Source: CAZLDI01 sp964558415 (GTDB lineage: Bacteria; Chloroflexota; Dehalococcoidia; SM23-28-2; RBG-16-64-32). From it: 64,000 nt of DNA. The DNA lies in assembly GCA_964558415.1 (NCBI GenBank), contig CAZLDI010000015.1, positions 1 to 64,000 of the forward strand, written 5' to 3'. This document shows positions 42,500 through 50,580 of this stretch, in pieces. Below the pieces are notes generated by a model that was not told the DNA's origin, searched no databases, and worked only from the letters and a program-made list of their open reading frames with translations. The position numbers and the translations under genes are program-made. Numbering within the stretch: the first letter of the stretch is position 1; each line of letters starts with the position of its first letter.

Positions 42500-42535
42500 G
42501 GCGGCGACTGTGAACGGCCCCCCCGCTCACAGGGG

Positions 42536-43315
42536 CTACGCGACCTCGGTCACCGGCTCGCGAAAGGTACGGGTCTCCTGGAGCCAGGAGCCAATCGCCT
42601 CGGAGAACGCCACCGGCCGGTCGATCATCGGGACGTGCCCGCAGCGGTCCAGGAAGACAAGCCGCGAGCCAGGGATCATATCGTGGAACCGTTTGGCCAC
42701 ATGCGGCGGTGTGATCTGATCGTCCTTGCCCCAGATAATCAGAGTGGGGACCCGCAGCGCGCGCAGGCGCGGTTCCACGTCATGCTTCCGAGCGGCACGC
42801 GCCAGGCGCAGCAGGCGGAGTGCGTAGCTCCTGTTGTTCACCATGCGCCACGAAGCTTCGACCCACTCCGGAGTAATGATCGAATGATCAAAGAAGATCT
42901 CTTCCATCTTCTGGCGAACGAATGCCCTGCTCGGGCGGAGGGGAGGCCTCGAGAAGCTGCGCTCAAACAGCCCCGACGAACCCGTTAGGATTAATCCGGA
43001 AACGAGGTCCGGCTTGGCCAACGCCATCTCCACCGCGATCTGTCCACCGAGCGAGTTGCCAGCGATGACGGTACGTCGCACACCGACGAGATCCAGGAAC
43101 CGTTGAGCATAGCCCGCGAGTCCTGTTATCGACAGATCGGCCGCCTTCAGCTCCAGCACAGGCATCTCTAAGGCGAGCGCGCGCGTCGAGTGGCCCAGAG
43201 GCTCCAGCACTCGTTCCCAGTTCTCTCCCTCCCCCATCAGGCCGTGCACCAGCAGTAGAGGCTCACCTTCCCCGGCCTCGCGCCAGGTGAACGGCGCCTT
43301 GACTTCGGTGGTCAT
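42536..43315 (-). CDS. Alpha/beta hydrolase
   Basis: 259 residues. LLLVHGLMGEGENWE forms the oxyanion loop, AGNSLGGQIAVEMALAKPDL carries the nucleophile Ser, IIWGKDDQITPP the Asp and DRCGHVPMIDRP the His. The sequence resembles meta-cleavage-product hydrolases and haloperoxidase-like esterases, but the substrate cannot be named. Its stop lies 5 nt before the likely nitrilase start, suggesting a two-gene operon that handles small organic compounds. Confidence 0.85.
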   Translation of the reverse strand: MTTEVKAPFTWREAGEGEPLLLVHGLMGEGENWERVLEPLGHSTRALALEMPVLELKAADLSITGLAGYAQRFLDLVGVRRTVIAGNSLGGQIAVEMALAKPDLVSGLILTGSSGLFERSFSRPPLRPSRAFVRQKMEEIFFDHSIITPEWVEASWRMVNNRSYALRLLRLARAARKHDVEPRLRALRVPTLIIWGKDDQITPPHVAKRFHDMIPGSRLVFLDRCGHVPMIDRPVAFSEAIGSWLQETRTFREPVTEVA

Positions 43316-43336
43316 GATCTCCCCTCTCCGCCGCAG

Positions 43337-43945
43337 TCAGTCTTCAACGCTACACGCCGCCGGGCCCGTTTTCGGAAGCTGGTCCTTGAATACCGGCATC
43401 CGCTTCCAGTCCGGCACCGGCGCCGTGCGGCCGGCCTCGGGGGCGTATACGGAGTGCTTGACAAGCTGCATCTTGTGAATATAACGCGGACAGTTGGGGA
43501 AGATTCGTTCCGCTCTCACCCGCACGATCAGCTGCGCCCCCGGGAACTCCGGGAGCAGCGGGTCGTCCGCGCTCACGCTTGCAGTTCCCTGGACGCGCAT
43601 GCGGTTCTGGTTCTCGAAGTCGATGAACAGCATCCCGACCTTGGGATTCACCACGAGGTTGCCGAGGCTCTTGAACATGCCGTTGCCATCGTAGTTGGGA
43701 AACGCCAGCGTCTGGTCGTCGACGACCTTCACGAAGCCAGGGAGACCTCCCTTGTAAGAGACGTCAGGCCAGCCGTCCGCGTCCGCCGTCGCCAGAAAGA
43801 ACATATCGCAGTTCTCGATCTGGTTGACGTCGTGGGGCAGGAGGCGGTCATGCAGCGTCACCTCCTCCAGTCGATCGGCGATCCGCCGGCTGTCGAACTG
43901 CTCCTGCAGCGCCCGGTTGCCGTCGTGGTAAAGTCGCTCCGTCAC
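43337..43945 (-). CDS. Pyridoxamine-5'-phosphate-oxidase-like flavin-binding protein
   Basis: 202 residues from GTG 43945 (GAGGCGG upstream); a start 10 codons earlier is possible. Split-barrel fold: DMFFLATADADGWPDVSYKGG, LAFPNYDGNGMFKSLGNLVVNPKVGMLFIDFE and RMRVQGTASV are characteristic. Members bind FMN or F420 and reduce varied substrates; a true PdxH role is unlikely because its C-terminal signature is missing. Confidence 0.8.
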   Translation of the reverse strand: MTERLYHDGNRALQEQFDSRRIADRLEEVTLHDRLLPHDVNQIENCDMFFLATADADGWPDVSYKGGLPGFVKVVDDQTLAFPNYDGNGMFKSLGNLVVNPKVGMLFIDFENQNRMRVQGTASVSADDPLLPEFPGAQLIVRVRAERIFPNCPRYIHKMQLVKHSVYAPEAGRTAPVPDWKRMPVFKDQLPKTGPAACSVED

Positions 43946-44026
43946 GCAGACCGCCTCTGACCCAATGCAGCCCAATTCATACCATTCAGCACGTTCATGC
44001 GCTCCATTGTACCCCTTCGTCCGACA

Positions 44027-44335
44027 TCATGCGGCAGAGAGCCTCGTCCGCGAGGCGAGGACTGAGCTGATGTTGGAGACACAGAAGGGCAAAGTGTAAG
44101 TCAACGGTACCTTCCAGTAAAGAGGCGCCGGCAAGTCGCCACTCAATATCAGGTTCCCTTGATTGACCATTGTCAGGAATGTGCCGACCAGGATCGCGAT
44201 GACGGCCGCGCGGATGATGAAGGGTCGGTATCGTAGGATGCATTTCAAGTAGAGGGACGCAGACCTGCCGTGATAGCGCACGCCGTACTCGGAACCTTCC
44301 AGCAAACCTCCGCAACGGCCGCAAGCCGGGCTCAC
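44027..44335 (-). CDS. nrtS: NrtS-like small membrane protein
   Basis: 102 residues. After a zinc-ribbon-like start (CGRC at about 5-8) comes RPFIIRAAVIAILVGTFLTMVNQG then NLILSG and YTLPFCVSNISSVLA, two membrane helices in the pattern of NrtS, described in a marine cyanobacterium as a nitrate/nitrite transporter. Such small proteins act as oligomers. The transport role here is by similarity only. GTG start without a good ribosome-binding site; the N terminus is uncertain. Confidence 0.65.
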   Translation of the reverse strand: MSPACGRCGGLLEGSEYGVRYHGRSASLYLKCILRYRPFIIRAAVIAILVGTFLTMVNQGNLILSGDLPAPLYWKVPLTYTLPFCVSNISSVLASRTRLSAA

Positions 44336-44666
44336 GCGTTACGGCGGGGTACGGTCCCCAGCCGCCCCAGCCCCATTTCTCGCAGACTCTCCGGCTCGCT
44401 CACCGCGATGATCAACCTCATGCCCCCGGAGGCACACCTCCTCCAACCGACCACCGTCAATCAGACGAGTCATAGCTGCCGAGCACGGTCCTTCGTCGTC
44501 GCTCTACGTACCGTCCACCCGTGTCCACGTCCGCTGTACCCGCTTCTTGATCTCCCGGTCAATCCGGTGAGGTTCATTATGAGCCCGCCTTCACTGGTGT
44601 CAAGCGAAAACGGTGCGATAGAATCCAGAATAGCCCAGCCGTCACCAGTGTGAGGTTCGCCCCTGT
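44336..44666. other. Intergenic region upstream of the EF-G paralogue
   Basis: 331 nt with no credible gene on either strand. The left part shows nothing beyond a small GGAGG/CCTCC hairpin near 44439-44452; the right 75 nt hold the candidate EF-G promoter and an inverted repeat. Confidence 0.6.
44592..44650 (+). promoter_or_regulatory. Candidate promoter flanked by an 8-bp inverted repeat, upstream of the EF-G paralogue
   Basis: GTGTCA (44597-44602), 16-nt spacer and TAGAAT (44619-44624) make a modest promoter. CACTGGTG (44592-44599) and its complement CACCAGTG (44643-44650) bracket it, 43 nt apart; a looping operator or RNA stem is possible. Confidence 0.4.
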
Positions 44667-46724
44667 ATGAAGGACTACCCGGCAGATAAGATACGCAACA
44701 TCGCCCTTGTGGGACACAGCGGTACCGGCAAGACCTCGCTCGCCGAGTCGCTGATGTTCGCTGCCGGAGCGACCAACCGCCTCGGTAAAATCGAGGACGG
44801 CTCCACCATCAGCGACTGGGACCCGGACGAGCATAAACGAAACTTCAGCCTTAACCTCGCCGTGCTCCCACTGGAATGGGGCGAGCACAAGGTAAACCTG
44901 CTGGACTCGCCCGGCTACATGGACTTCATGGGTGAAGTGAAGTGCGCCCTGCGTGCCGCCGACGCCGCCCTGATCACCATAGACGCATCCTCCGGCGTGC
45001 AGGTCGGCACGGAGTTCGCCTGGCGCTTCGCGGACGAGAACGAACTGCCCCGCGCGGTGTTCGTCAATCGCATGGACCGCGATAACGCGGACTGGAGCGG
45101 GGCCGTGGCCCAAATGCAGGCCCACTGGGGACAGAAAGTGGTTCCCATCCAGATTCCGATTGGCTCCCAACAGGCGTTTCAGGGCATCGTGGACCTGCTG
45201 AGCATGAAGGCCTACATCGGTGAGAAAGCGGAAGAGCAAGATATACCGACGGAGCTCCAGGCCCAGGCCGACCAGTTGCGAGAGAAGTTGATTGAGGCTG
45301 CCGCTGAGACGGACGACGCGCTGATCACCAAGTACCTGGAGGGAGAGAAGCTGACGGCGGAAGAGCTCGCCGTCGGCGTCCGCACCGGTGTCGTTGCGGG
45401 GAGCATCGTCCCCGTCTTCGCAGGGTCGGCGACGAAAGTCATCGGCTCGCGGCGCCTCCTTGATTCAATCGTCGCGATCTTCCCTTCGCCCGCGGACCGC
45501 CCCGTCAACACCGACGGCGGCGAGCTGGTTGCTGATCCGGGCAAGCCGTTGACCGCGCTTGTCTTCAAGACTTCGGCGGACCCGTACGTCGGACGGCTTA
45601 CATACTTCCGTGTCATCTCGGGAACGCTGAAGGCAGATTCACAGGTCTGGAACGCCAACAAGAAGACGCCGGAACGCGTGGGACCCGTGTATCACATCAC
45701 CGGCAAGACACAAGACCACGTCGCGCAGATCACCGCGGGCGACATCGGCGCCGTGGCCAAGCTGGCGGATACGCAGACCGGCGATACCCTGTGCGCCAAA
45801 GAAGGTGCGGTCATCCTGCCACCGATCTCCTTCCCGGAGCCATCGTTCAGCGCCGCTATATCTCCCAAAACGAAGGCGGACCTTGACAAGATGGGCACGG
45901 CGCTCAATCGAATCGTGGAGGAGGATCCAAGCCTCCGCCTCGAGCGAGGCACGGACACACATGAGGTCATCCTCTCCGGCTTCGGAGAGTCTCACGTAGA
46001 GGTTGCGCTGGAGAAGATCCATCGGAAGTTCAGCGTGGACCTGGAGATGTCGGTGCCCAGGGTGCCATACCGTGAGACCGTGCGCGGGAAAGCGCAAGCC
46101 GAGTACACGCACAAGAAGCAGACCGGTGGCCACGGGCAGTTCGCGCGCGTCGCGCTGGAGGTCGAGGGCCTACCGCGCGGTGCAGGTTTCGAGTTCGTGG
46201 ACAAGATCGTGGGCGGCGTTGTGCCCAGGCAGTACATCGGCTCAGTGGAAAAAGGGGTGACGGAGGCGCTCTCCGACGGCATTCAGGCCCACTTCCCAAT
46301 TGTGGACATGCGTGTGACCCTGTACGACGGCAAGGAGCATCCAGTTGACTCTTCAGACATCGCCTTCAAGATCGCGGCGTCCATGGCGATGAAAAAGGGC
46401 GCCCAGGACGCGCACCCCGTGATTCTTGAACCTATCATGAACATGCAGATCACGGTACCCGAGCCGAACACCGGAGACGTTATCAGCGACCTGAACGGAA
46501 AGCGTGCGCGTGTGCTGGGCATGAACCCTGCAGGCTCGATGACTACCATCGATGCCCAGGCGCCCATGGCTGAGGTGCAGCACTACGCGGCAGACATGCG
46601 CTCCATCACCCAGGGCCGCGGATACTTCACAATGAGCGTAGCTCACTACGAGGAAGTCCCTTCTCATCAGGCTCAGAAGGTCATCGACCAGGCGAATAAG
46701 GAACGGGAGGAAGCCAAGGGGTAG
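44667..46724 (+). CDS. Elongation factor G-like GTPase (EF-G2 paralogue)
   Basis: 685 residues with the five-domain EF-G layout. G motifs differ from canonical EF-G: G1 is GHSGTGKTSL (usually GHIDAGKTT), G3 is DSPGYMDF (usually DTPGHVDF) and G4 is NRMD (usually NKMD). These changes mark the EF-G2/FusA2 paralogue group of Thermus and mycobacteria, whose members bind the ribosome but have unclear function. Domain IV is complete (EYTHKKQTGGHGQFARV). The standard translocase fusA should lie elsewhere, normally beside rpsG and tufA. Confidence 0.88.
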   Translation: MKDYPADKIRNIALVGHSGTGKTSLAESLMFAAGATNRLGKIEDGSTISDWDPDEHKRNFSLNLAVLPLEWGEHKVNLLDSPGYMDFMGEVKCALRAADAALITIDASSGVQVGTEFAWRFADENELPRAVFVNRMDRDNADWSGAVAQMQAHWGQKVVPIQIPIGSQQAFQGIVDLLSMKAYIGEKAEEQDIPTELQAQADQLREKLIEAAAETDDALITKYLEGEKLTAEELAVGVRTGVVAGSIVPVFAGSATKVIGSRRLLDSIVAIFPSPADRPVNTDGGELVADPGKPLTALVFKTSADPYVGRLTYFRVISGTLKADSQVWNANKKTPERVGPVYHITGKTQDHVAQITAGDIGAVAKLADTQTGDTLCAKEGAVILPPISFPEPSFSAAISPKTKADLDKMGTALNRIVEEDPSLRLERGTDTHEVILSGFGESHVEVALEKIHRKFSVDLEMSVPRVPYRETVRGKAQAEYTHKKQTGGHGQFARVALEVEGLPRGAGFEFVDKIVGGVVPRQYIGSVEKGVTEALSDGIQAHFPIVDMRVTLYDGKEHPVDSSDIAFKIAASMAMKKGAQDAHPVILEPIMNMQITVPEPNTGDVISDLNGKRARVLGMNPAGSMTTIDAQAPMAEVQHYAADMRSITQGRGYFTMSVAHYEEVPSHQAQKVIDQANKEREEAKG

Positions 46725-46745
46725 GCCCTGGCCCCGGCAGCAACG

Positions 46746-47477
46746 ATGGCACGCACTATCGAGACATCCCTGGCCCGCGAGCCGCTCGCGCTCAACGAGT
46801 TGGCGCGACTGATGACCGACCCACTGTTTTGGGGCGCCGAAGTCCCCCGCGGCGACGGCAGGCTTGTGCTGGTCCTGCCCGGCCTCTTCGGCAACGACTG
46901 GTACCTCCAACCGCTGCGCTCGTGGCTGGACCGGACAGGCTATCGCTCGGTGCCGTCCACGTTCTGGATCAACGCGGGTTGCCCGGAGCGCCTCACCCGT
47001 CAGGCGCAGGAGGCCGTGGAACGCCGTTTGAGCCGCCGCGAGCGGCCGGTCGTGATCATCGGACACAGCCGCGGCGGCATCCTGGCCAAGGCGATCGCCT
47101 CACGCCTCGGAGCGAAGGCGTCGCACCTGATCCTGCTTGGGTCGCCCGTCGGCGCGATGCTCAAATTCGAATGGGGCCGCCCGGGGCAGGCGCCTCCTGG
47201 CCCGTCACGAACGCTGGCAGACGCCAGCTCGCGGGCGCGCACCTTCCTTGACCCGGACTGCAACGCACCCGATTGCGGCTGTCCCTTCCTCCCGGACCTG
47301 CGCTCGCCGCTGAGCACGCAGACGAAAGTGGTCTCGATCTATAGCCGCGAGGACCCGATCGTACCTGCCTGGACCTGTCCCATACCCGGAGCGCAGAACG
47401 TCGAGGTCAGCGGGACGCATACCGGCCTGGCCTTCAACAGAGAGGTCTACCGCGCCCTTACGCAAGCCCTGGCGTAG
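46746..47477 (+). CDS. Alpha/beta hydrolase, esterase/lipase-like
   Basis: 243 residues. LVLVLPGLFGNDWYLQPL is the oxyanion region, VVIIGHSRGGILAKAIASRL the nucleophile elbow, SREDPIVPAW the Asp and SGTHTGLAFN the His. No signal peptide, so cytoplasmic. Cys-rich insert (CNAPDCGCP) before the Asp is unusual. It starts 21 nt after the EF-G paralogue and is likely co-transcribed, though no link in function is evident. Confidence 0.8.
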   Translation: MARTIETSLAREPLALNELARLMTDPLFWGAEVPRGDGRLVLVLPGLFGNDWYLQPLRSWLDRTGYRSVPSTFWINAGCPERLTRQAQEAVERRLSRRERPVVIIGHSRGGILAKAIASRLGAKASHLILLGSPVGAMLKFEWGRPGQAPPGPSRTLADASSRARTFLDPDCNAPDCGCPFLPDLRSPLSTQTKVVSIYSREDPIVPAWTCPIPGAQNVEVSGTHTGLAFNREVYRALTQALA

Positions 47478-47503
47478 GCGCGCCGGCAGGCGGTGCCGCC
47501 TGC

Positions 47504-47809
47504 TTACTCGCGCACGATGATGTCTGCATCCAGAATCTTCCACTCCGCGCCGATCCTGGACCAACGCGCGCGCGTCGTGAAGGACTGTGGCCCCGCATAC
47601 TTCACATCGTACAGGTAGTCGTCGCCGTCCTGCGTGAAGCCCAACACCTCGTAAGCGTTGATCTGCGGGGTTCCTCCACCGCCCATCGCCTGCTGCAGCT
47701 TCATCATCGCGTCCGGCATAAGGTCAGTCACGATCTGCCCGATATCCATAATCACGATGGCGTTGCCATGACGGTGCACCGCCGCATCCACGATCTGGTC
47801 GATGGTCAC
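47504..47809 (-). CDS. Small NTF2-like protein, function unknown
   Basis: 101 residues from GTG 47809, set by AAGGAGG 5 nt upstream. No signal peptide. The strand pattern YEVLGFTQDGDDYLYDVKY followed by RARWSRIGAEWKILDADI resembles the SnoaL/NTF2-like cone fold and matches, in order and spacing, the 130-residue protein encoded at 50153-50545. No catalytic residues stand out. Confidence 0.6.
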   Translation of the reverse strand: MTIDQIVDAAVHRHGNAIVIMDIGQIVTDLMPDAMMKLQQAMGGGGTPQINAYEVLGFTQDGDDYLYDVKYAGPQSFTTRARWSRIGAEWKILDADIIVRE

Positions 47810-47885
47810 TCGCGCCTCCTTCGATAAGCTGACTCGAGGCATGAATACAGGCCACTCCGGTCGCCGGTCAACTTGTTTATCGCAG

Positions 47886-49244
47886 CTATTCTTCTGCAGT
47901 TTCCAGAACTGGGTCGAACGACACGGGCCTCCCAATGCCAGCCGACCTTCCGTCGCCCTGGATGCGGACTATCTCGAGCGACTGGACGGCGTAGTGGTCC
48001 GCCGCCGCCAGATTGATCGTGGTCCCCGGCAGCATGAGCGAAGTCGGAAATCTCTGCAAGGACTCCGCGCCGCGGAGAACGCCTTCGCGCGTCAAGTCGT
48101 CACATGAGCGGTTGAGTGATTCGACCGCGGCCTCTGCCAGCGTCTGCCCCTGAACGGTGAGGCTACTCACGTCGGGGCCCACGTAAGCTTCCATGATGCG
48201 TTGGTGCTCCAGCATAGCCGGGGACTCGGAGTCGTCCACCGCGCTGAGCAGCCACGCGCTCGACAGTGCGCCGGCAAGCAGCTGGAACCCCACCGCCAGC
48301 TGCTCCGCCTGCAGGCCCCCGCCTATCTCGCGGGCGATCGCTGTCGGTGAGTTGACGTAGCTCACAAACCACTGGGGGCGATACCCGTCGCCGCCTGCCA
48401 GCTTGATCGCGTCGGCCGTCGTCTTCGCGGTAACGGCCAGCATCACCAGTTCGGCCCCGGCATCTCGTGCCGCCAGCACCAGCGCCTTCGGATCGCTCTC
48501 GGCGGTCAGCGCCTGTTCAGACACCAGGAGGTCGCGGCTGGCGATCGTCTCCTGGATGCCGCGCAGGTAGTCTTTTCCGAAGTCATCGTCCTGGTAGATA
48601 ATCGCGGCCTTCTTGCCCGCCAGGCTTGCATTCATGTAGCTCGTCTGCGCCCTGGCGTCCGTCACGTAGTCCGGTGCCAGGGCGACCGTCCACAGAAACC
48701 TTGCCGCGTCGCCCCAGCCGGACCAACCATTCAGGGCGAACAGGTCCGGCACACCGTCCGCGGCGTTCCCGTCAACATTCGGATCGTTCAAGTAAGAGGC
48801 GACAGGCGCATGCTGGGCCATCCCTATACCCCCGATCAGGCCCACCACAACGTCCTCTTCCACAAGCTTCCTCGCCCCCTCAAGCGCCAGCTCCGGGTTG
48901 TTCTGGTCGTCGCGCGTGACAAGCACAACGTCGCGGGCGCAAACACCCTCGTCCTCTTCATTAACCTTCGCGAAATACGCCTGGACGGCCGCGGCAATAT
49001 CCCTGAACGGCGTATCGCCGACGGCGGCGAGGTCGGCGGTCATCCCCAGCCGGATTTCCGTATCGCTAACACCTGGACCCGCGTCGCCTCCGCGCCCGGG
49101 CACGGTCACCCTGGTCGGCTCGATGGGAGACTGGCGCGGTCCGCCGGTGTCATCGCCGCACGCGACGATCGCGGCGAGCGCGATCGCGGCCGCTGCGACG
49201 GGAAGCAGCCGTCCATGGCGGACCGCATTCTGTGAGGTTGTCAC
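47886..49244 (-). CDS. ABC-transporter-type substrate-binding lipoprotein (branched-chain amino acid family)
   Basis: 452 residues. Signal peptide ends with a lipobox-like AAIVACGDD, so Cys29 should be lipidated and the protein anchored outside the membrane. The body is a Peripla_BP_6 type: VSDTEIRLGMTADLAAVG, VVGLIGGIGMAQHAPVASYL, KKAAIIYQDDDFGKDYL and VTAKTTADAIK. It binds a small solute such as an amino acid or amide. No permease or ATPase genes adjoin it, so it may serve a distant transporter or act as a sensor. GTG start overlaps the palindrome TCACGTGA. Confidence 0.85.
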   Translation of the reverse strand: MTTSQNAVRHGRLLPVAAAAIALAAIVACGDDTGGPRQSPIEPTRVTVPGRGGDAGPGVSDTEIRLGMTADLAAVGDTPFRDIAAAVQAYFAKVNEEDEGVCARDVVLVTRDDQNNPELALEGARKLVEEDVVVGLIGGIGMAQHAPVASYLNDPNVDGNAADGVPDLFALNGWSGWGDAARFLWTVALAPDYVTDARAQTSYMNASLAGKKAAIIYQDDDFGKDYLRGIQETIASRDLLVSEQALTAESDPKALVLAARDAGAELVMLAVTAKTTADAIKLAGGDGYRPQWFVSYVNSPTAIAREIGGGLQAEQLAVGFQLLAGALSSAWLLSAVDDSESPAMLEHQRIMEAYVGPDVSSLTVQGQTLAEAAVESLNRSCDDLTREGVLRGAESLQRFPTSLMLPGTTINLAAADHYAVQSLEIVRIQGDGRSAGIGRPVSFDPVLETAEE

Positions 49245-49394
49245 GTGAGACCATCGTAACGCTCATCCTCCGGCGGGTTCAAACGTTCACGGTCGCGATT
49301 GCTCGTGGACGATTCGAACAGTTAGGATTAGGAGCGTTGTTTCCATACGCCCAGGGCTACCGGGCTAACGACTGGAATCAAGAGGAGGGACGCC

Positions 49395-50156
49395 TTGCAA
49401 CGCACCCATGCCGTGACTCTCGCGGACGCGGTGTTCCCGCGGCTTCAGACCGACAGCCGCCTTACGGCGGCCGTGCGCGACCTCGCCCTCATGCTGGGGT
49501 TTGCCGGACTTACGGCGCTTTGCGCCCAGATAGCGATCCGGACCCCCTGGACTACGGTCCCAATCACCGGACAGACCTTCGCTGTGCTCGTAGCCGGCGG
49601 TTCGCTCGGGGCATGGCGCGGCGCTGGATCGCTCTCCATCTACATGCTGCTCGGGATGATCGGCGTTCCGCTATTCGCTCCCGGCTCAGGCGTCGTAACC
49701 GGAAACTGGGACGTTCATTTCATACTTCCATGGGACGGCACGGAGGCGTTCGTCTGGGACATCTCCAGCGGCGGTTATATAGTCGGGTTCATCCTGGCGG
49801 CCGGATTGGTTGGCTTCCTCGCGGAGCGGAAGTGGGACAGAGGGCCATGGGTCCATCTCGGGCTGTTCTTCGGCAACGCCTTGCTCTACGTCCCCGGGCT
49901 CCTATGGCTGGCATACCTCATCAGTACCGACTGGGAAGTCCCCGGGACAGGCACCGCGCTGGGCGAGTTCATCACCGGTTCCGGCACCTGGGACAAGACG
50001 CTAAAGGGCGGGCTCTACCCGTTCATAGTGGGGGATATGATGAAGCTGTTCCTCGCCGCGGTGACCCTACCGGCGGCGTGGAATCTCGTCCGCAGGTTCA
50101 AAGGCCGCGATCCGGCCGCGGAACAGGCGTCCCAGGAGAGCGGAGATACGCGCTAG
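49395..50156 (+). CDS. bioY: Biotin transporter S component BioY
   Basis: 253 residues with about six membrane helices. LTALCAQIAIRTPWTTVPITGQTFAVL is the BioY N-terminal signature and SIYMLLGMIGVPLFAPGSG the next one; the C-terminal PFIVGDMMKLFLAAVTLP also fits. It binds biotin and works with an energy-coupling module encoded elsewhere, or alone. TTG start with GGAGGG 5 nt upstream. A hydrophilic insert near residues 105-125 (TGNWDVHFILPWDGTEAFVW) makes it longer than the usual 180-200 residues. Confidence 0.9.
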   Translation: MQRTHAVTLADAVFPRLQTDSRLTAAVRDLALMLGFAGLTALCAQIAIRTPWTTVPITGQTFAVLVAGGSLGAWRGAGSLSIYMLLGMIGVPLFAPGSGVVTGNWDVHFILPWDGTEAFVWDISSGGYIVGFILAAGLVGFLAERKWDRGPWVHLGLFFGNALLYVPGLLWLAYLISTDWEVPGTGTALGEFITGSGTWDKTLKGGLYPFIVGDMMKLFLAAVTLPAAWNLVRRFKGRDPAAEQASQESGDTR

Positions 50157-50545
50157 CGCCGCAGTCGCGCCAGCACGCCGAGAATAGACCCGGCTAGCCG
50201 GGAGAGCGGACCCGGACGCCTGTCGCCCTCCGCCCAAAGGCGCTCCGCGTGGACGACCATCCAGGCGCCATCTTCCAGCTTCCAGCGGCTGCGCACGATG
50301 AAGCTCTCATCGCGCACGAAGTAACGCACGTCAAACGAGAACTCAGAGCCCCTGGCTTCCTGAGACGCTATCTCGAACTTCGAGACGCGCGGGGGCACGC
50401 CCGGAAAAGACGCTCGCAGGGCGTCGATGGCCGTCGGCGTCAGGTACTTGGCGTAGCCGCTGATGTCCATCGAGACGCGCGCCTGCGCCTGCGCGTTCAC
50501 GGCGGCGAGGAGGTCCTCAGGGGCTTCGGGCATGTCGAGACTCAT
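50153..50545 (-). CDS. Small NTF2-like protein, paralogue of the one at 47504-47809
   Basis: 130 residues. RVSMDISGYAKYLTPTAIDAL, FSFDVRYFVRDESFIVRSRW and KLEDGAWMVVHAERLW align in pattern with the 101-residue protein 2.3 kb away. A basic C-terminal tail (LSRLAGSILGVLARLRR) is amphipathic and could touch membrane. Its end overlaps the convergent bioY end by 4 nt. Function unknown. Confidence 0.6.
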   Translation of the reverse strand: MSLDMPEAPEDLLAAVNAQAQARVSMDISGYAKYLTPTAIDALRASFPGVPPRVSKFEIASQEARGSEFSFDVRYFVRDESFIVRSRWKLEDGAWMVVHAERLWAEGDRRPGPLSRLAGSILGVLARLRR

Positions 50546-50580
50546 TCAAGCAGACCGGATGCTAGACGGCAAACGGCCGA

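Noticed and set aside
44270..44653. 127-codon plus-strand frame before the EF-G paralogue
   Set aside because: It overlaps the NrtS-like gene on the opposite strand, has no ribosome-binding site and a composition typical of non-coding GC-rich sequence.
49245..49394. Possible BirA operator in the bioY upstream region
   Set aside because: GTTAGGATTAGG lacks the symmetric GTTAAC-type arms of a BirA site; no convincing palindrome was found.
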